DNA of 8,362 nucleotides from CAUZSH01 sp963582935 (GTDB lineage: Bacteria; Pseudomonadota; Gammaproteobacteria; Francisellales; Francisellaceae). The notes beneath the pieces are model-generated. The model was not told the DNA's origin, searched no databases, and saw only the letters and a list, made by a program, of their open reading frames with translations. Shown here one piece after another: positions 1 to 7,219 of the stretch. Location of the stretch: the NCBI GenBank assembly GCA_963582935.1, contig CAUZSH010000072.1, positions 1 through 8,362 on the forward strand. Direction: 5' to 3'. The position numbers and the translations under genes are program-made. Position 1 is the first letter of the stretch. Every line of letters begins with the position of its first letter.

Positions 1-933
1 GGCATCACCTACGATAATAAGTTTATAGTCAGTACCAAAACGATTCATTAAACTCATCGTATTTATAAGTTCCGTGTGCCTGCGATGATTATCTATCCAA
101 ACATCTTCATAGACGCAATTGTGAAAATAAAAATATTCAAGGTGCTTAAAGGAGGTCTTTGCTTGGGAAAATAGTTCTTGTGTCAATGCCACATGATCAC
201 CCATAGAACCACCAATATCAAACAGCATCAAAACCTTCACATTATTGCGCTTTTCAGGGACCATGGAAACTTCAAGCAATCCTGCATTCTGTGCTGTTTT
301 TTGAATCGTGCCGGCCAAATCCAACTCTTCTTGTTCGCCCTCTCGGCTAAATGATCTCAAGTGCCTTAAGGCAATGGCTAAATTCCGTTTTTCCAATACC
401 TTGTCTTCATCTAAATTTTTAAAAGCTCGCTTATCCCAAACTTTGACCGCACTGCGATGACGAGACATATTCTGCCCCATACGAATCCCTTCAGGGTTAT
501 AGCCAAAAGCCCCAAAAGGTGAAGTGCCTCCTGTGCCAACCCATTTATTCCCGCCTTGGTGTCGTTCTTTTTGCTCCTGTAGACGTTCTTGCAACGTTTT
601 CATCAATGCATCAAAACCACCTAAGGACTGAATGTTTTTTTTCTCCTCTTCAGACAGATGCTTTTCAATCATTTTTTTGAGCCATTCATCCGGAATATCC
701 GTATCCAGCAAATTTACCATTGTATCATCGCCACTAAAATAACTTCCAAAAGCCACATCAAATTTATCATAATATTTTTCATCTTTAATCATCGCCATAC
801 GCGACAACTCATAGAAATCATCTAAGGAGTATTGGCATAGCCCCTGATCTAAAATATTAAGTAAATCCAATAATTCCCGAATTGAAACAGGCAAGTCATG
901 CGCTCGAAGATGTAAGAAAAATTTCACCAACAT
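1..933 (-). CDS. CoxE-like von Willebrand factor A (VWA) domain protein, C-terminus cut by window edge
   Basis: This frame stays open for 311 codons from the ATG at 933 to the window edge, so the C-terminus is missing. Residues 1 to about 230 form a mostly helical, charged N-terminal region with a Gly-rich stretch (about 127-150). A VWA domain follows: the MIDAS-like motif DIGGS lies at 239-243 in a hydrophobic strand (VLMLF), and RFGTDYKLIIVGDA (298-311) is the strand where CoxE-type proteins usually continue MSPYE. DxGxS in place of the classical DxSxS is, to my knowledge, normal for this family. The start is supported by GGTGGA at 943-948, 9 nt upstream. The gene begins 18 nt after the MoxR ATPase stop on the same strand, so the two are almost certainly co-transcribed. 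In known MoxR/VWA pairs the VWA protein is thought to bind metal and act as a substrate adaptor for the ATPase in maturing or assembling complexes. The substrate here is unknown. Confidence 0.88.
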   Translation of the reverse strand, partial: MLVKFFLHLRAHDLPVSIRELLDLLNILDQGLCQYSLDDFYELSRMAMIKDEKYYDKFDVAFGSYFSGDDTMVNLLDTDIPDEWLKKMIEKHLSEEEKKNIQSLGGFDALMKTLQERLQEQKERHQGGNKWVGTGGTSPFGAFGYNPEGIRMGQNMSRHRSAVKVWDKRAFKNLDEDKVLEKRNLAIALRHLRSFSREGEQEELDLAGTIQKTAQNAGLLEVSMVPEKRNNVKVLMLFDIGGSMGDHVALTQELFSQAKTSFKHLEYFYFHNCVYEDVWIDNHRRHTELINTMSLMNRFGTDYKLIIVGDA

Positions 934-951
934 ATGTTAAATTCCACCGGG

Positions 952-1788
952 TTATCGACGCACCATCATGGATAAACGCTCAATCAAAGAAACGTCTTGC
1001 TCATTTTTTAATAATGCACCATGCATGGGTGGCATTTGTTTTTTACTTAGCATTGATTGTAATGCTTTGGCATCTATGTTTTCAAGCATCAACAGTTTCA
1101 ACCAGTCCAGCAACTCAGAGGTGGATGGTTTCTTTTTCAAATCATTCACATCACGAATTTGTGCAAAGTATTGAATGGCTTCTTGGGTTAACTTCTCTGC
1201 AATATCTGGATAATGCACAGCGACAATCTGCTGCAAGGTCTCTTGGTTTGGAAATTGAATATAATGAAAAAAGCAGCGTCTCAAAAATGGGTCTGGCAAT
1301 TCTTTTTCATTGTTACTGGTTATGATGATAATGGGTCTGTGTTTTGCCTGAATGATCTTTTTGGTTTCATAAACATAAAACTCCATGCGATCAAGTTCTT
1401 GCAACAAGTCATTTGGAAACTCAATATCCGCTTTGTCAATTTCATCAATCAGTAACACCACTGGCACTTCTGAATCAAAGGCCTCCCAAAGTTTCCCTTT
1501 CACAATATAATTTGAAATATCATGTACACGTTCATCACCTAATTGTGAGTCACGCAAGCGTGAAACAGCATCATATTCGTACAAGCCTTGTTGTGCTTTG
1601 GTGGTGGATTTAATATGCCACTGGATAAGAGGTAAATTCAATGATTGTGCCACTTCTTCTGCCAACATGGTTTTACCCGTCCCTGGCTCACCTTTAATCA
1701 ACAGAGGCTTTTGTAGGGCAATGGCAGCATTAACTGCAAGCTTTAAATCACCTGTTGCAATATATTGTTGTGTGCTATCAAATTTCAT
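952..1788 (-). CDS. MoxR-type AAA+ ATPase
   Basis: A complete AAA+ ATPase of 278 residues from the chosen start. Numbered from that start, Walker A GEPGTGKT is at 33-40, Walker B VVLLIDEID at 110-118, the sensor-1 stretch ITSNN at 156-160, and an LRRC arginine-finger-like motif at 169-172. A KPSTSELLDW segment (220-229) is characteristic of this MoxR subgroup. I prefer the ATG at 1788: AGGG (1794-1797) sits 5 nt upstream and the protein then begins MKFDSTQQYIA, like its relatives. An in-frame ATG at 1809 would add seven residues but has no ribosome binding site. MoxR ATPases work with VWA partners as chaperones for metalloenzyme maturation or complex assembly, and the CoxE-like partner follows directly. 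No CO-dehydrogenase or methanol-dehydrogenase genes are visible, so those client roles should not be assumed. I see no strong promoter between it and the upstream tRNA gene. Confidence 0.93.
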   Translation of the reverse strand: MKFDSTQQYIATGDLKLAVNAAIALQKPLLIKGEPGTGKTMLAEEVAQSLNLPLIQWHIKSTTKAQQGLYEYDAVSRLRDSQLGDERVHDISNYIVKGKLWEAFDSEVPVVLLIDEIDKADIEFPNDLLQELDRMEFYVYETKKIIQAKHRPIIIITSNNEKELPDPFLRRCFFHYIQFPNQETLQQIVAVHYPDIAEKLTQEAIQYFAQIRDVNDLKKKPSTSELLDWLKLLMLENIDAKALQSMLSKKQMPPMHGALLKNEQDVSLIERLSMMVRR

Positions 1789-1896
1789 TTCAACCCTATT
1801 AACATTCATTTTATGCAGGGCGTTAGTTTACTGTTTTTTGATCAGGATTGGTAGAATTAATGAAAAACTAAAAATGATAAAATATAGTGAGAAAAA

Positions 1897-1984
1897 TGGC
1901 GGAGAGAGGGGGATTCGAACCCCCGAAACATTGCTGTTTACACACTTTCCAGGCGTGCGCCTTCGGCCGCTCGGCCATCTCTCC
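1897..1984 (-). tRNA. tRNA-Ser (anticodon GGA)
   Basis: Read on the minus strand, the sequence folds as a class II tRNA. The 7-bp acceptor is GGAGAGA with TCTCTCC. The D-arm follows (GCCGAGCGGCCGAAGGC). The anticodon stem CACGC/GTGTG encloses loop CTGGAAA, giving anticodon GGA. A long variable arm pairs AAAC with GTTT, and the T-arm is GGGGG TTCGAAT CCCCC. G is the discriminator base and CCA is encoded (1897-1899). The long variable arm and anticodon identify serine, reading UCC and UCU codons. T-rich sequence follows the 3' end. A good promoter lies just upstream. Confidence 0.98.
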
Positions 1985-1998
1985 AAAAGTCAGGCGAA

Positions 1999-2027
1999 AT
2001 TCTAGGCGAATTCTATTCAGAATGCAA
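1999..2027 (-). promoter_or_regulatory. sigma70 promoter of tRNA-Ser
   Basis: On the minus strand a -35 box TTGCAT (2022-2027) is separated by exactly 17 nt from a -10 box TAGAAT (1999-2004). Transcription would begin near 1992, giving a leader of about 8 nt before the tRNA. A GC-rich CGCC between the -10 and the start resembles the discriminator of stringently controlled stable-RNA promoters. The -10 plus discriminator is nearly duplicated upstream (see findings). Confidence 0.6.
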
Positions 2028-2098
2028 TCTATACCTTGCTCAATTCAAATATCCTCTAATTTTATTTTTACATTCATCTTAATTATTTCTGGTGTTTT

Positions 2099-2104
2099 TA
2101 TAAT
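2099..2104 (+). promoter_or_regulatory. Possible -10 box for the small ComFB-like gene
   Basis: A perfect TATAAT lies about 60 nt upstream of the TTG start, but no acceptable -35 box is found at 16-18 nt and the surrounding DNA is very AT-rich. It is the best candidate between 1985 and 2164, a stretch that otherwise holds only the tRNA promoter and the ribosome binding site at 2153-2156. Confidence 0.25.
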
Positions 2105-2164
2105 TATGTTCTAAATTTAGTAATATATAGTTAGATAACATGCAACTATGCTGGAGACAGAACG

Positions 2165-2512
2165 TTGAAACTTGCAAAAGATGACGCCTTAGCTTTTCTG
2201 GATGACCTTTTTCAAAAAAATGAGGGAACACTCCAAAACCATTCTGAAGTTGAGGCTATCGCGACACTTAAAGATATCATTATGAACAGCGCTGAAAAAG
2301 TGCCCTGTGATAAAGTCAGCTTACAAGACATTATTGCCATTATGCTCAATCAAATGATTCCTAAGTATCGCGTTTCCTCAGTAGACTCAAAGGGTCGCAA
2401 TTTGATGACCTACTACAAACAATATGAACAATTAAAACCTGAAATTAAACGACGCCTTACCCACTCATGTATTAATGCTATTCAAAAAGTCACGCAATCA
2501 CCTCACTATTAA
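2165..2512 (+). CDS. Small hypothetical protein with a ComFB-like segment (115 aa)
   Basis: A soluble 115-residue protein with no signal peptide or membrane segment. Residues 55-71 (DIIAIMLNQMIPKYRVS) match the pattern I recall for the ComFB fold, in which an Asp is followed by a hydrophobic helix, 'ALN', then 'PxY' and a strand. The N-terminal third is acidic and helical; the C-terminal third (80-112) is basic and helical. The Cys-rich cluster of some ComFB proteins is reduced to a single Cys48. The start is TTG, supported by GGAG at 2153-2156, 8 nt upstream, and by the absence of an in-frame ATG nearby. ComFB was named after a Bacillus competence operon, and related proteins have been proposed to bind cyclic nucleotides. 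Neither role is shown here. It lies alone between tRNA-Ser and the methyltransferase promoter. The assignment rests on one short motif, so treat it as tentative; that the gene is real is more certain. Confidence 0.75.
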   Translation: MKLAKDDALAFLDDLFQKNEGTLQNHSEVEAIATLKDIIMNSAEKVPCDKVSLQDIIAIMLNQMIPKYRVSSVDSKGRNLMTYYKQYEQLKPEIKRRLTHSCINAIQKVTQSPHY

Positions 2513-2567
2513 ACTTTCCTTACTACCGCCATTAGAAAAGACTATTAGGTGCGTACACCGCCATATG

Positions 2568-2576
2568 TGCTATAAT
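2568..2576 (+). promoter_or_regulatory. Extended -10 promoter of the methyltransferase-tolC-gpsA operon
   Basis: The sequence TGCTATAAT is a perfect extended -10 element. At the -35 position (2548-2553) there is no TTGACA-like hexamer, which is typical of promoters that rely on the extended -10. Transcription would begin near 2583, giving a leader of about 42 nt before the ATG at 2625. It is the only strong promoter seen before the three-gene plus-strand block. Confidence 0.6.
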
Positions 2577-2624
2577 CCTATAAAATTGTATATAGATAAA
2601 AATCATTCGCTCAAGGAATATTAA

Positions 2625-3278
2625 ATGAGTCTAAACACCGCAAAAATGAACATGATGAGACAGCAAATACACACATTAGGTAATAATGACATTAATATTA
2701 CCAATATACTCATTGATCTTCCGCGTGAAAACTTTGTACCAGAAGAAATGAAAGCGCTCGCATATGCGGATGTGGAAATCCCATTGGCTCATGGCGAACA
2801 TATGTTTACACCTAGGCTCGAAGCACAAATTTTAAATGCTATTCAAACAACGAGATCAGATAAAGTGCTAGAAATTGGCACAGGTAGCGGACATTTAACC
2901 GCCATTCTTGCGAGGTTAGCAGACAGCGTCGTCACCGTTGACATCCATGAAGATTTTTCTACAGAAGCAAAATATCGACTCAAAAAACATGGTGTCTATA
3001 ATGTTCGGTTTTGCACCGGGAATGCCTCCGCAGGCTGGGAAATAGATAAGCAGTATAACCTTATTGTAGTCAATGGCGCCCTGCCAACACTTCCAGATAC
3101 ACTTAGGAATCAGCTCACCATTGGTGGCAGATTATTCTGCATACTTGGCAAAGATGAAAACATGGAAGGCGTTATTATCACCAGAAACAGCGAGACTCAG
3201 TGGCTTAGCAAAAGCTATTTTGACACCCGAGTTGACCCCATAAAAGAAGCCACACAACCTGAAAAATTCACCTTTTAA
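2625..3278 (+). CDS. Protein-L-isoaspartate O-methyltransferase-like (PCMT family) SAM methyltransferase
   Basis: A 217-residue class I SAM-dependent methyltransferase. Motif I is VLEIGTGSGH (81-90), the acidic residue after the next strand is in VVTVD (102-106), and a later strand is LIVVNGALP (146-154). The N-terminal LPRENFVPEE (32-41) and EIPLAHGE (51-58) match PCMT family landmarks (E. coli Pcm: VPREKFV, ALPIGQGQ). However, the segment that normally reads QTISQP reads EHMFTP (58-63), so the usual active-site serine is a phenylalanine. True isoaspartyl repair activity is therefore doubtful. The start is supported by AAGGA (2613-2617), 7 nt upstream. The stop is 16 nt before tolC. From memory, PCMT-like genes next to tolC occur in several gammaproteobacteria, suggesting a link to this export channel, but the substrate is unknown. 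Confidence 0.9.
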   Translation: MSLNTAKMNMMRQQIHTLGNNDINITNILIDLPRENFVPEEMKALAYADVEIPLAHGEHMFTPRLEAQILNAIQTTRSDKVLEIGTGSGHLTAILARLADSVVTVDIHEDFSTEAKYRLKKHGVYNVRFCTGNASAGWEIDKQYNLIVVNGALPTLPDTLRNQLTIGGRLFCILGKDENMEGVIITRNSETQWLSKSYFDTRVDPIKEATQPEKFTF

Positions 3279-3294
3279 TTTTTGGAGAAAATCA

Positions 3295-4692
3295 ATGAAC
3301 TCATCATCAATGAAAATTAAACTGACCATTCTCACTTGTTCATTATTACTATCCAGTAGTATTGCCTTAGCAGAATCAACGACAGACAAAACCACCACGA
3401 CTGCGCCCCAAAAGTCTTATGATTTACTGGCAGTTTATAATATTGCACAAAAAGATAATGCATCTTATAATGCTGCCGTTGCAACTTTTCATGCCAATCA
3501 GCAAAATGTGCCAATTTCTCTCGGTGCTCTATTGCCAAATGTACAACTACAAACAGGCTTGCAATACAATTATGCTCAGGATCCAGGAGCAGGTAAAAAA
3601 ACGAATTATACTTCTGTAAATCCAAACCCCATGATCACACTGACTCAGTCTGTTTTTGACTGGGCGCTCTGGAAAACCTACACGCAATCACAATATCAAT
3701 TTAAGGCAGATGCCATGACGCTGGCTCAGAATAGGCAACAACTTATTCTTAATACCGCTACTTCATATTTTAATATCCTCCAGGCTCAAGACCAGTTGCG
3801 CTTTGCAAAAGCAAACGTTAATTGGAATAAACAGCTCTTGGATCAAACAGAACAAAAATTTAAAGTGGGAATTTCAGCAATCACTGATGTTCAGTCCTCC
3901 AAAGCAAACTATGAGAACGCCGTTGCACAATATGTCAAAAATGAAAATACACTTAAAAATGCTTACAATACTTTGTACCAAATTACAGGTAAAAAGATTA
4001 ACAGTATTGATGAACTAAAAGATGATTTTCCTTTTAACAAGCCCTCTCCTGATAATGCCAATGATTGGGTTAAAACAGCACTTATGAGCAATCTGCTGCT
4101 TATCCAGAGCCGCTTTAACCTACAAGCATCCGAAGAAGGTATTGATGTCGCTTGGGGCGCTTTTATCCCATCTGCGAATTTTACAGTAACAGGCAATCGG
4201 ACTCTAAACTATCAAACGGCAAATCTAAGGGGAGTCTCGACTGCAAATGCAGGTATTAACGTCACTTGGAATGTCCTAAATGGTGGCTCTGATTATGCTA
4301 CGTTAAAACAGGCAAAATACACCTCTGTGGCATCACAGCAAACGCTAGAGCAAAATGTTCGTGACACAGAAAGCCAGACCACACAATCTTACCTTAATGT
4401 AGTTTCAGACATCAGCCAAGTAAATGCCCTGCATCAGTCTGTTGTTGCTAATGAAAGCTCAGTGAGAGCAATGAAAGCGGGTTACAATGTTGGAACACAA
4501 ACCATTGTGGATCTACTAAATAGACAACAAATACTTTTTGATACTCAGCAACAGTATGCCCTCGCAAGGTATAGCTATATCAATGCCTTACTGACGCTCA
4601 AGCAACAAGCAGGCACACTCACCATTAAAGATATTGAAAACATTAATCAATGGCTAGATAACCAAAAAAATAGCACTTATTCAGGCACATAA
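3295..4692 (+). CDS. tolC: TolC-family outer-membrane efflux/type I secretion channel
   Basis: A 465-residue outer-membrane factor. A signal peptide covers residues 1-26 (hydrophobic core LTILTCSLLLSSSIALA, cleavage after ALA), leaving about 439 mature residues, slightly shorter than E. coli TolC. The body shows the two-fold repeat of OEP domains, about 45-235 and 255-445. These have long Gln/Asn/Ala-rich helices and strand segments such as GLQYNYAQ and SVFDWALWKTY (repeat 1) and NFTVTGNRTLNY and INVTWNVLNGG (repeat 2). GISAITDVQSSKANYENA (192-209) and GTQTIVDLLNRQQIL (near 408-422) are the equivalent helix motifs of the two halves. It would form a trimeric barrel and periplasmic tunnel serving RND, ABC or type I export pumps; none is encoded here. 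The start is supported by GGAG (3284-3287), 7 nt upstream; Met6 is a possible alternative. It follows the methyltransferase by 16 nt and precedes gpsA by 2 nt. Confidence 0.94.
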   Translation: MNSSSMKIKLTILTCSLLLSSSIALAESTTDKTTTTAPQKSYDLLAVYNIAQKDNASYNAAVATFHANQQNVPISLGALLPNVQLQTGLQYNYAQDPGAGKKTNYTSVNPNPMITLTQSVFDWALWKTYTQSQYQFKADAMTLAQNRQQLILNTATSYFNILQAQDQLRFAKANVNWNKQLLDQTEQKFKVGISAITDVQSSKANYENAVAQYVKNENTLKNAYNTLYQITGKKINSIDELKDDFPFNKPSPDNANDWVKTALMSNLLLIQSRFNLQASEEGIDVAWGAFIPSANFTVTGNRTLNYQTANLRGVSTANAGINVTWNVLNGGSDYATLKQAKYTSVASQQTLEQNVRDTESQTTQSYLNVVSDISQVNALHQSVVANESSVRAMKAGYNVGTQTIVDLLNRQQILFDTQQQYALARYSYINALLTLKQQAGTLTIKDIENINQWLDNQKNSTYSGT

Positions 4693-4694
4693 CC

Positions 4695-5693
4695 ATGATA
4701 CGAAACACATTGATAATGGGTGCTGGATCCTGGGGTGCTGCACTTGCAATCCATCTAGCGCATTATGGACACCCGACAACAATTTGGTCATATAAAGCAT
4801 CACATGTAAAAGCACTACAAAAAGATAACGAAAATAAGGCTTTCCTGCCAGGGATTCAATTTCCTAAAAATCTACACGCCACCTACGACTGGAAAACCGC
4901 CCTAAAAGAGGCAGACATGGTACTCATTGGCGTGCCAAGCAATGCTTTTAGTGACGTACTCAAAAAAATAGCGCCTCACCTTTCTGGACAAGGCATACTT
5001 TGGGCAACCAAGGGTTTTTGCCACGATAGCTATCGTTTCTTACATGAAATTGCTGAAGAAGTCCTACCCAAAGGCACGCCTATGGGGCTCATTACAGGGC
5101 CAAGCTTTGCCAAAGAAGTGGCAACCTTCTTGCCCACAGCGGTTGTAGTTGCCTCGAAAGATCAAGCTTTTGCCCAAGATGTGCAAACCTTATTTAATTC
5201 CCCTACTTTTAGAACTTATATTACAGATGACTTAGTGGGTGTTCAGGTCGGTGGTGCTGTAAAAAATGCCCTTGCCATTGCAACTGGCATCTCTGACGGA
5301 ATGGGGTTTGGTGCTAATGCCCGAGCAGGACTGATTACACGTGGACTCGCAGAAATGATTCGCCTTGGCATCGTACTCGGCGCCAAAGAAAAAACGCTAA
5401 TGGGCTTGGGTGGCATGGGTGATCTGATTCTTACCTGTACGGATAATCAATCTCGTAATAGACGCTATGGATTAGCGCTAGGCGCAGGCAAGAACTCTGA
5501 GGAAGCCATCAAAGAAATCGGACAAGTTGTTGAAGGCATCCCCACCACGTTATCCATTTACCACCTTGCCAAAAAACATAAAGTGAGTATGCCAATTGTC
5601 GAGCAAATTTATCATGTGCTCTATGATGGACTCTCAGCTCAAGAGGCTGTTAAAAACCTGATGATGCGCGAGGCAAAACCCGAGGGTTTATAA
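4695..5693 (+). CDS. gpsA: NAD(P)+-dependent glycerol-3-phosphate dehydrogenase
   Basis: A complete 332-residue GpsA, the usual length. It reduces dihydroxyacetone phosphate to sn-glycerol-3-phosphate in the cytosol, supplying the phospholipid backbone. The N-terminal Rossmann fold has GAGSWG (9-14). Further landmarks are VPSN (80-83), TKG with Lys106, TGPSFAKEV (134-142), the catalytic-lysine stretch VGGAVKNALAIATG (185-198, Lys190), GANARAGLITRG (206-217), GGMGDLILTC (239-248), SRNR (253-256) and VVEG (278-281). All key residues are present. Its ATG lies 2 nt after the tolC stop with only a weak AGG upstream (4683-4685), so translation is probably coupled to tolC. It ends 23 nt from the convergent dGTPase gene, with no clear terminator between. 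Confidence 0.98.
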   Translation: MIRNTLIMGAGSWGAALAIHLAHYGHPTTIWSYKASHVKALQKDNENKAFLPGIQFPKNLHATYDWKTALKEADMVLIGVPSNAFSDVLKKIAPHLSGQGILWATKGFCHDSYRFLHEIAEEVLPKGTPMGLITGPSFAKEVATFLPTAVVVASKDQAFAQDVQTLFNSPTFRTYITDDLVGVQVGGAVKNALAIATGISDGMGFGANARAGLITRGLAEMIRLGIVLGAKEKTLMGLGGMGDLILTCTDNQSRNRRYGLALGAGKNSEEAIKEIGQVVEGIPTTLSIYHLAKKHKVSMPIVEQIYHVLYDGLSAQEAVKNLMMREAKPEGL

Positions 5694-5716
5694 GTTAACT
5701 GGATCAGCTTTACAAA

Positions 5717-7087
5717 CTATAATGGCTTAAAAAGGCTATAGGGCATATCTGATTCAAAACGATTATACAATTCCACCGCATACCGATCAGTCATACTAGA
5801 AATAAAGTCACAAATAACCCTTTTACGATTGATAGGATCATCTTCATCAAAAGCGAAAAATATCGCACCAATATCTGAGGGCAACAAGGAGCTATCGGGC
5901 TGGCTATCAATCAATAGATCAAACAACCGCGATAAAATTTCTCTCCCACGATAACGAATAATATTCATCCTAGGCGAACTGATCACGGCAATGTAAATAA
6001 ATATTTTTAAGACTTCAACTTGCTTCCGAACCGCCACACCCAAGTAAACCTTAGAAAGCAAAGGGCAATACTCATTCAGTTCAAACTCCACATTAGAAAT
6101 GCAACTGTGCACAAGACTCGAGGTTAATTGTGTTCTTAAATAACCGGTTTCAGCAAGCTCTTTAGATTTTTGATAAATATTATTATAATCCTCCCGATCA
6201 AAATCAATAAAACCCCTGAAGATTTGTTTTAAAATTTCTCTAATTTCATCCAAAGAAATATCTACATTTTCACTACGATTCAGTTCAACCTGCACTTTTT
6301 TAAGCAAACTTTCATCCGCACAAACCATGCTTAATGGGTCAAGAAATCCTCCTTTAAAAGCATCTTCTATATCGTAGGTTGAGTAAGCAATATCATCTGC
6401 TAAATCCATAATATAACATTCAATGGTTTTAAATGGTGTGTTTTGTAATCTGGACAGATCAAAACCTTTCAATACATTCGCTTTAATTTCAGTAACCAAG
6501 TCGGTCTCACAAGTGTAATACCCTTTTATAGGATAGGGAGACTCACTGACAATATATTCTGGAATTTTTTTATCATACTTCAACACAGATGCCATTGTTC
6601 TATAGGTTAGATTTAACCCCAAACGATTATCAATGCCATTTTCAATCGGTTTATTCCCCTTAAATAGTTTCTTCTCTGTAATGGCTAAGAGTCTCAAGGT
6701 TTGTGCATTCCCTTCAAAACCGCCTGACTCACGCATTTTTTCATGTAACGCACGCTCACCATTATGCCCAAATGGAGGGTGTCCTATATCATGGCAAAGC
6801 GCTGCTGTTTCCACTAAATCATAATCAATATCTAATTTATACTGCTCATTCAACATAATCGAAATAGATTTTGCCACTTGAGAAACTTCTAGCGAATGCG
6901 TCAAACGATTCCGAAAAAAATCACTTTCAAAACCTGGATAAATCTGTGTTTTCCCCTGCAAACGTCTAAAAGATGCTGAATGAATCAATCTCGCATAATC
7001 ACGCCTAAATTGACTGAAATGCGTCTTTGTTTCGGGCTCATCTAGCCTTCTCTGAGTATCGGATTGTTGATATAATTTTATGCTCAT
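5717..7087 (-). CDS. dgt: Deoxyguanosinetriphosphate triphosphohydrolase (HD-domain dGTPase)
   Basis: A cytosolic HD-superfamily enzyme that cleaves dGTP (often other dNTPs in this branch) to the deoxynucleoside and triphosphate. From the chosen start it has 456 residues. Landmarks, with that numbering: FRRDYARLIHSASFRRLQGK (27-46); FFRNRLTHSLEV (57-68, His64); ALCHDIGHPPFGHNG (96-110, His99 and Asp100), the core HD pair; GFEGNAQTLRL (123-133); and MDLADDIAYS (227-236, Asp231/232), completing the H...HD...D metal site. I chose the ATG at 7087 because the protein then begins MSIKLYQQSDTQRR like its relatives. The frame remains open to ATGs at 7123 and 7159, but the extra 12-24 residues look unlike the family. 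The ribosome binding site is weak for every option. It is a single gene, convergent with gpsA and divergent from the lipoprotein gene. Whether it acts in nucleotide balance or phage defence cannot be told from sequence. Confidence 0.95.
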   Translation of the reverse strand: MSIKLYQQSDTQRRLDEPETKTHFSQFRRDYARLIHSASFRRLQGKTQIYPGFESDFFRNRLTHSLEVSQVAKSISIMLNEQYKLDIDYDLVETAALCHDIGHPPFGHNGERALHEKMRESGGFEGNAQTLRLLAITEKKLFKGNKPIENGIDNRLGLNLTYRTMASVLKYDKKIPEYIVSESPYPIKGYYTCETDLVTEIKANVLKGFDLSRLQNTPFKTIECYIMDLADDIAYSTYDIEDAFKGGFLDPLSMVCADESLLKKVQVELNRSENVDISLDEIREILKQIFRGFIDFDREDYNNIYQKSKELAETGYLRTQLTSSLVHSCISNVEFELNEYCPLLSKVYLGVAVRKQVEVLKIFIYIAVISSPRMNIIRYRGREILSRLFDLLIDSQPDSSLLPSDIGAIFFAFDEDDPINRKRVICDFISSMTDRYAVELYNRFESDMPYSLFKPL

Positions 7088-7178
7088 TCTTTGCCAGCCA
7101 CATTCTTTTATACCCTTTATCATAGCCGAGATCCACAATCTTATCTTGTTGATCAGCAAAGTAGTTTAGCAATGTCAT

Positions 7179-7207
7179 TTGACAAAAAACAAATAAAAGG
7201 CTATTTC
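7179..7207 (+). promoter_or_regulatory. Possible promoter of the small lipoprotein gene
   Basis: A perfect -35 TTGACA (7179-7184) is followed after 17 nt by TATTTC (7202-7207), a weak -10 with three matches. The start would fall near 7214, leaving room for translation from 7220 or, more comfortably, 7241. Only the -35 is convincing. Confidence 0.3.
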
Positions 7208-7219
7208 TTAAAGACCATG

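Noticed and set aside
882..1613. Several plus-strand open frames (for example 882-1325 and 1213-1455)
   Set aside because: They are antisense to the MoxR and CoxE-like genes, which carry full family motifs; no ribosome binding sites or recognisable domains.
1598..2114. Two plus-strand open frames that read GGERGIRTPE... or AERGGFEPPKH... across 1897-1984
   Set aside because: These are the antisense translation of tRNA-Ser, a well-known annotation artefact; they also overlap the MoxR start region.
3132..4196. Open frames on both strands inside the methyltransferase and tolC genes
   Set aside because: Shadows of strongly supported genes; their protein sequences show no domain or signal.
5676..5689. 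Palindrome AAACCCGAGGGTTT at the gpsA end, considered as a terminator for gpsA or dgt
   Set aside because: The stem is only about 5 bp, lies inside gpsA coding sequence, has no T tract on the plus strand and only TTTTG on the minus strand.
7088..7159. N-terminal extension of the dGTPase to ATG 7123 or 7159
   Set aside because: The family N-terminus aligns with the ATG at 7087, the added residues look non-homologous, and no better ribosome binding site is gained.
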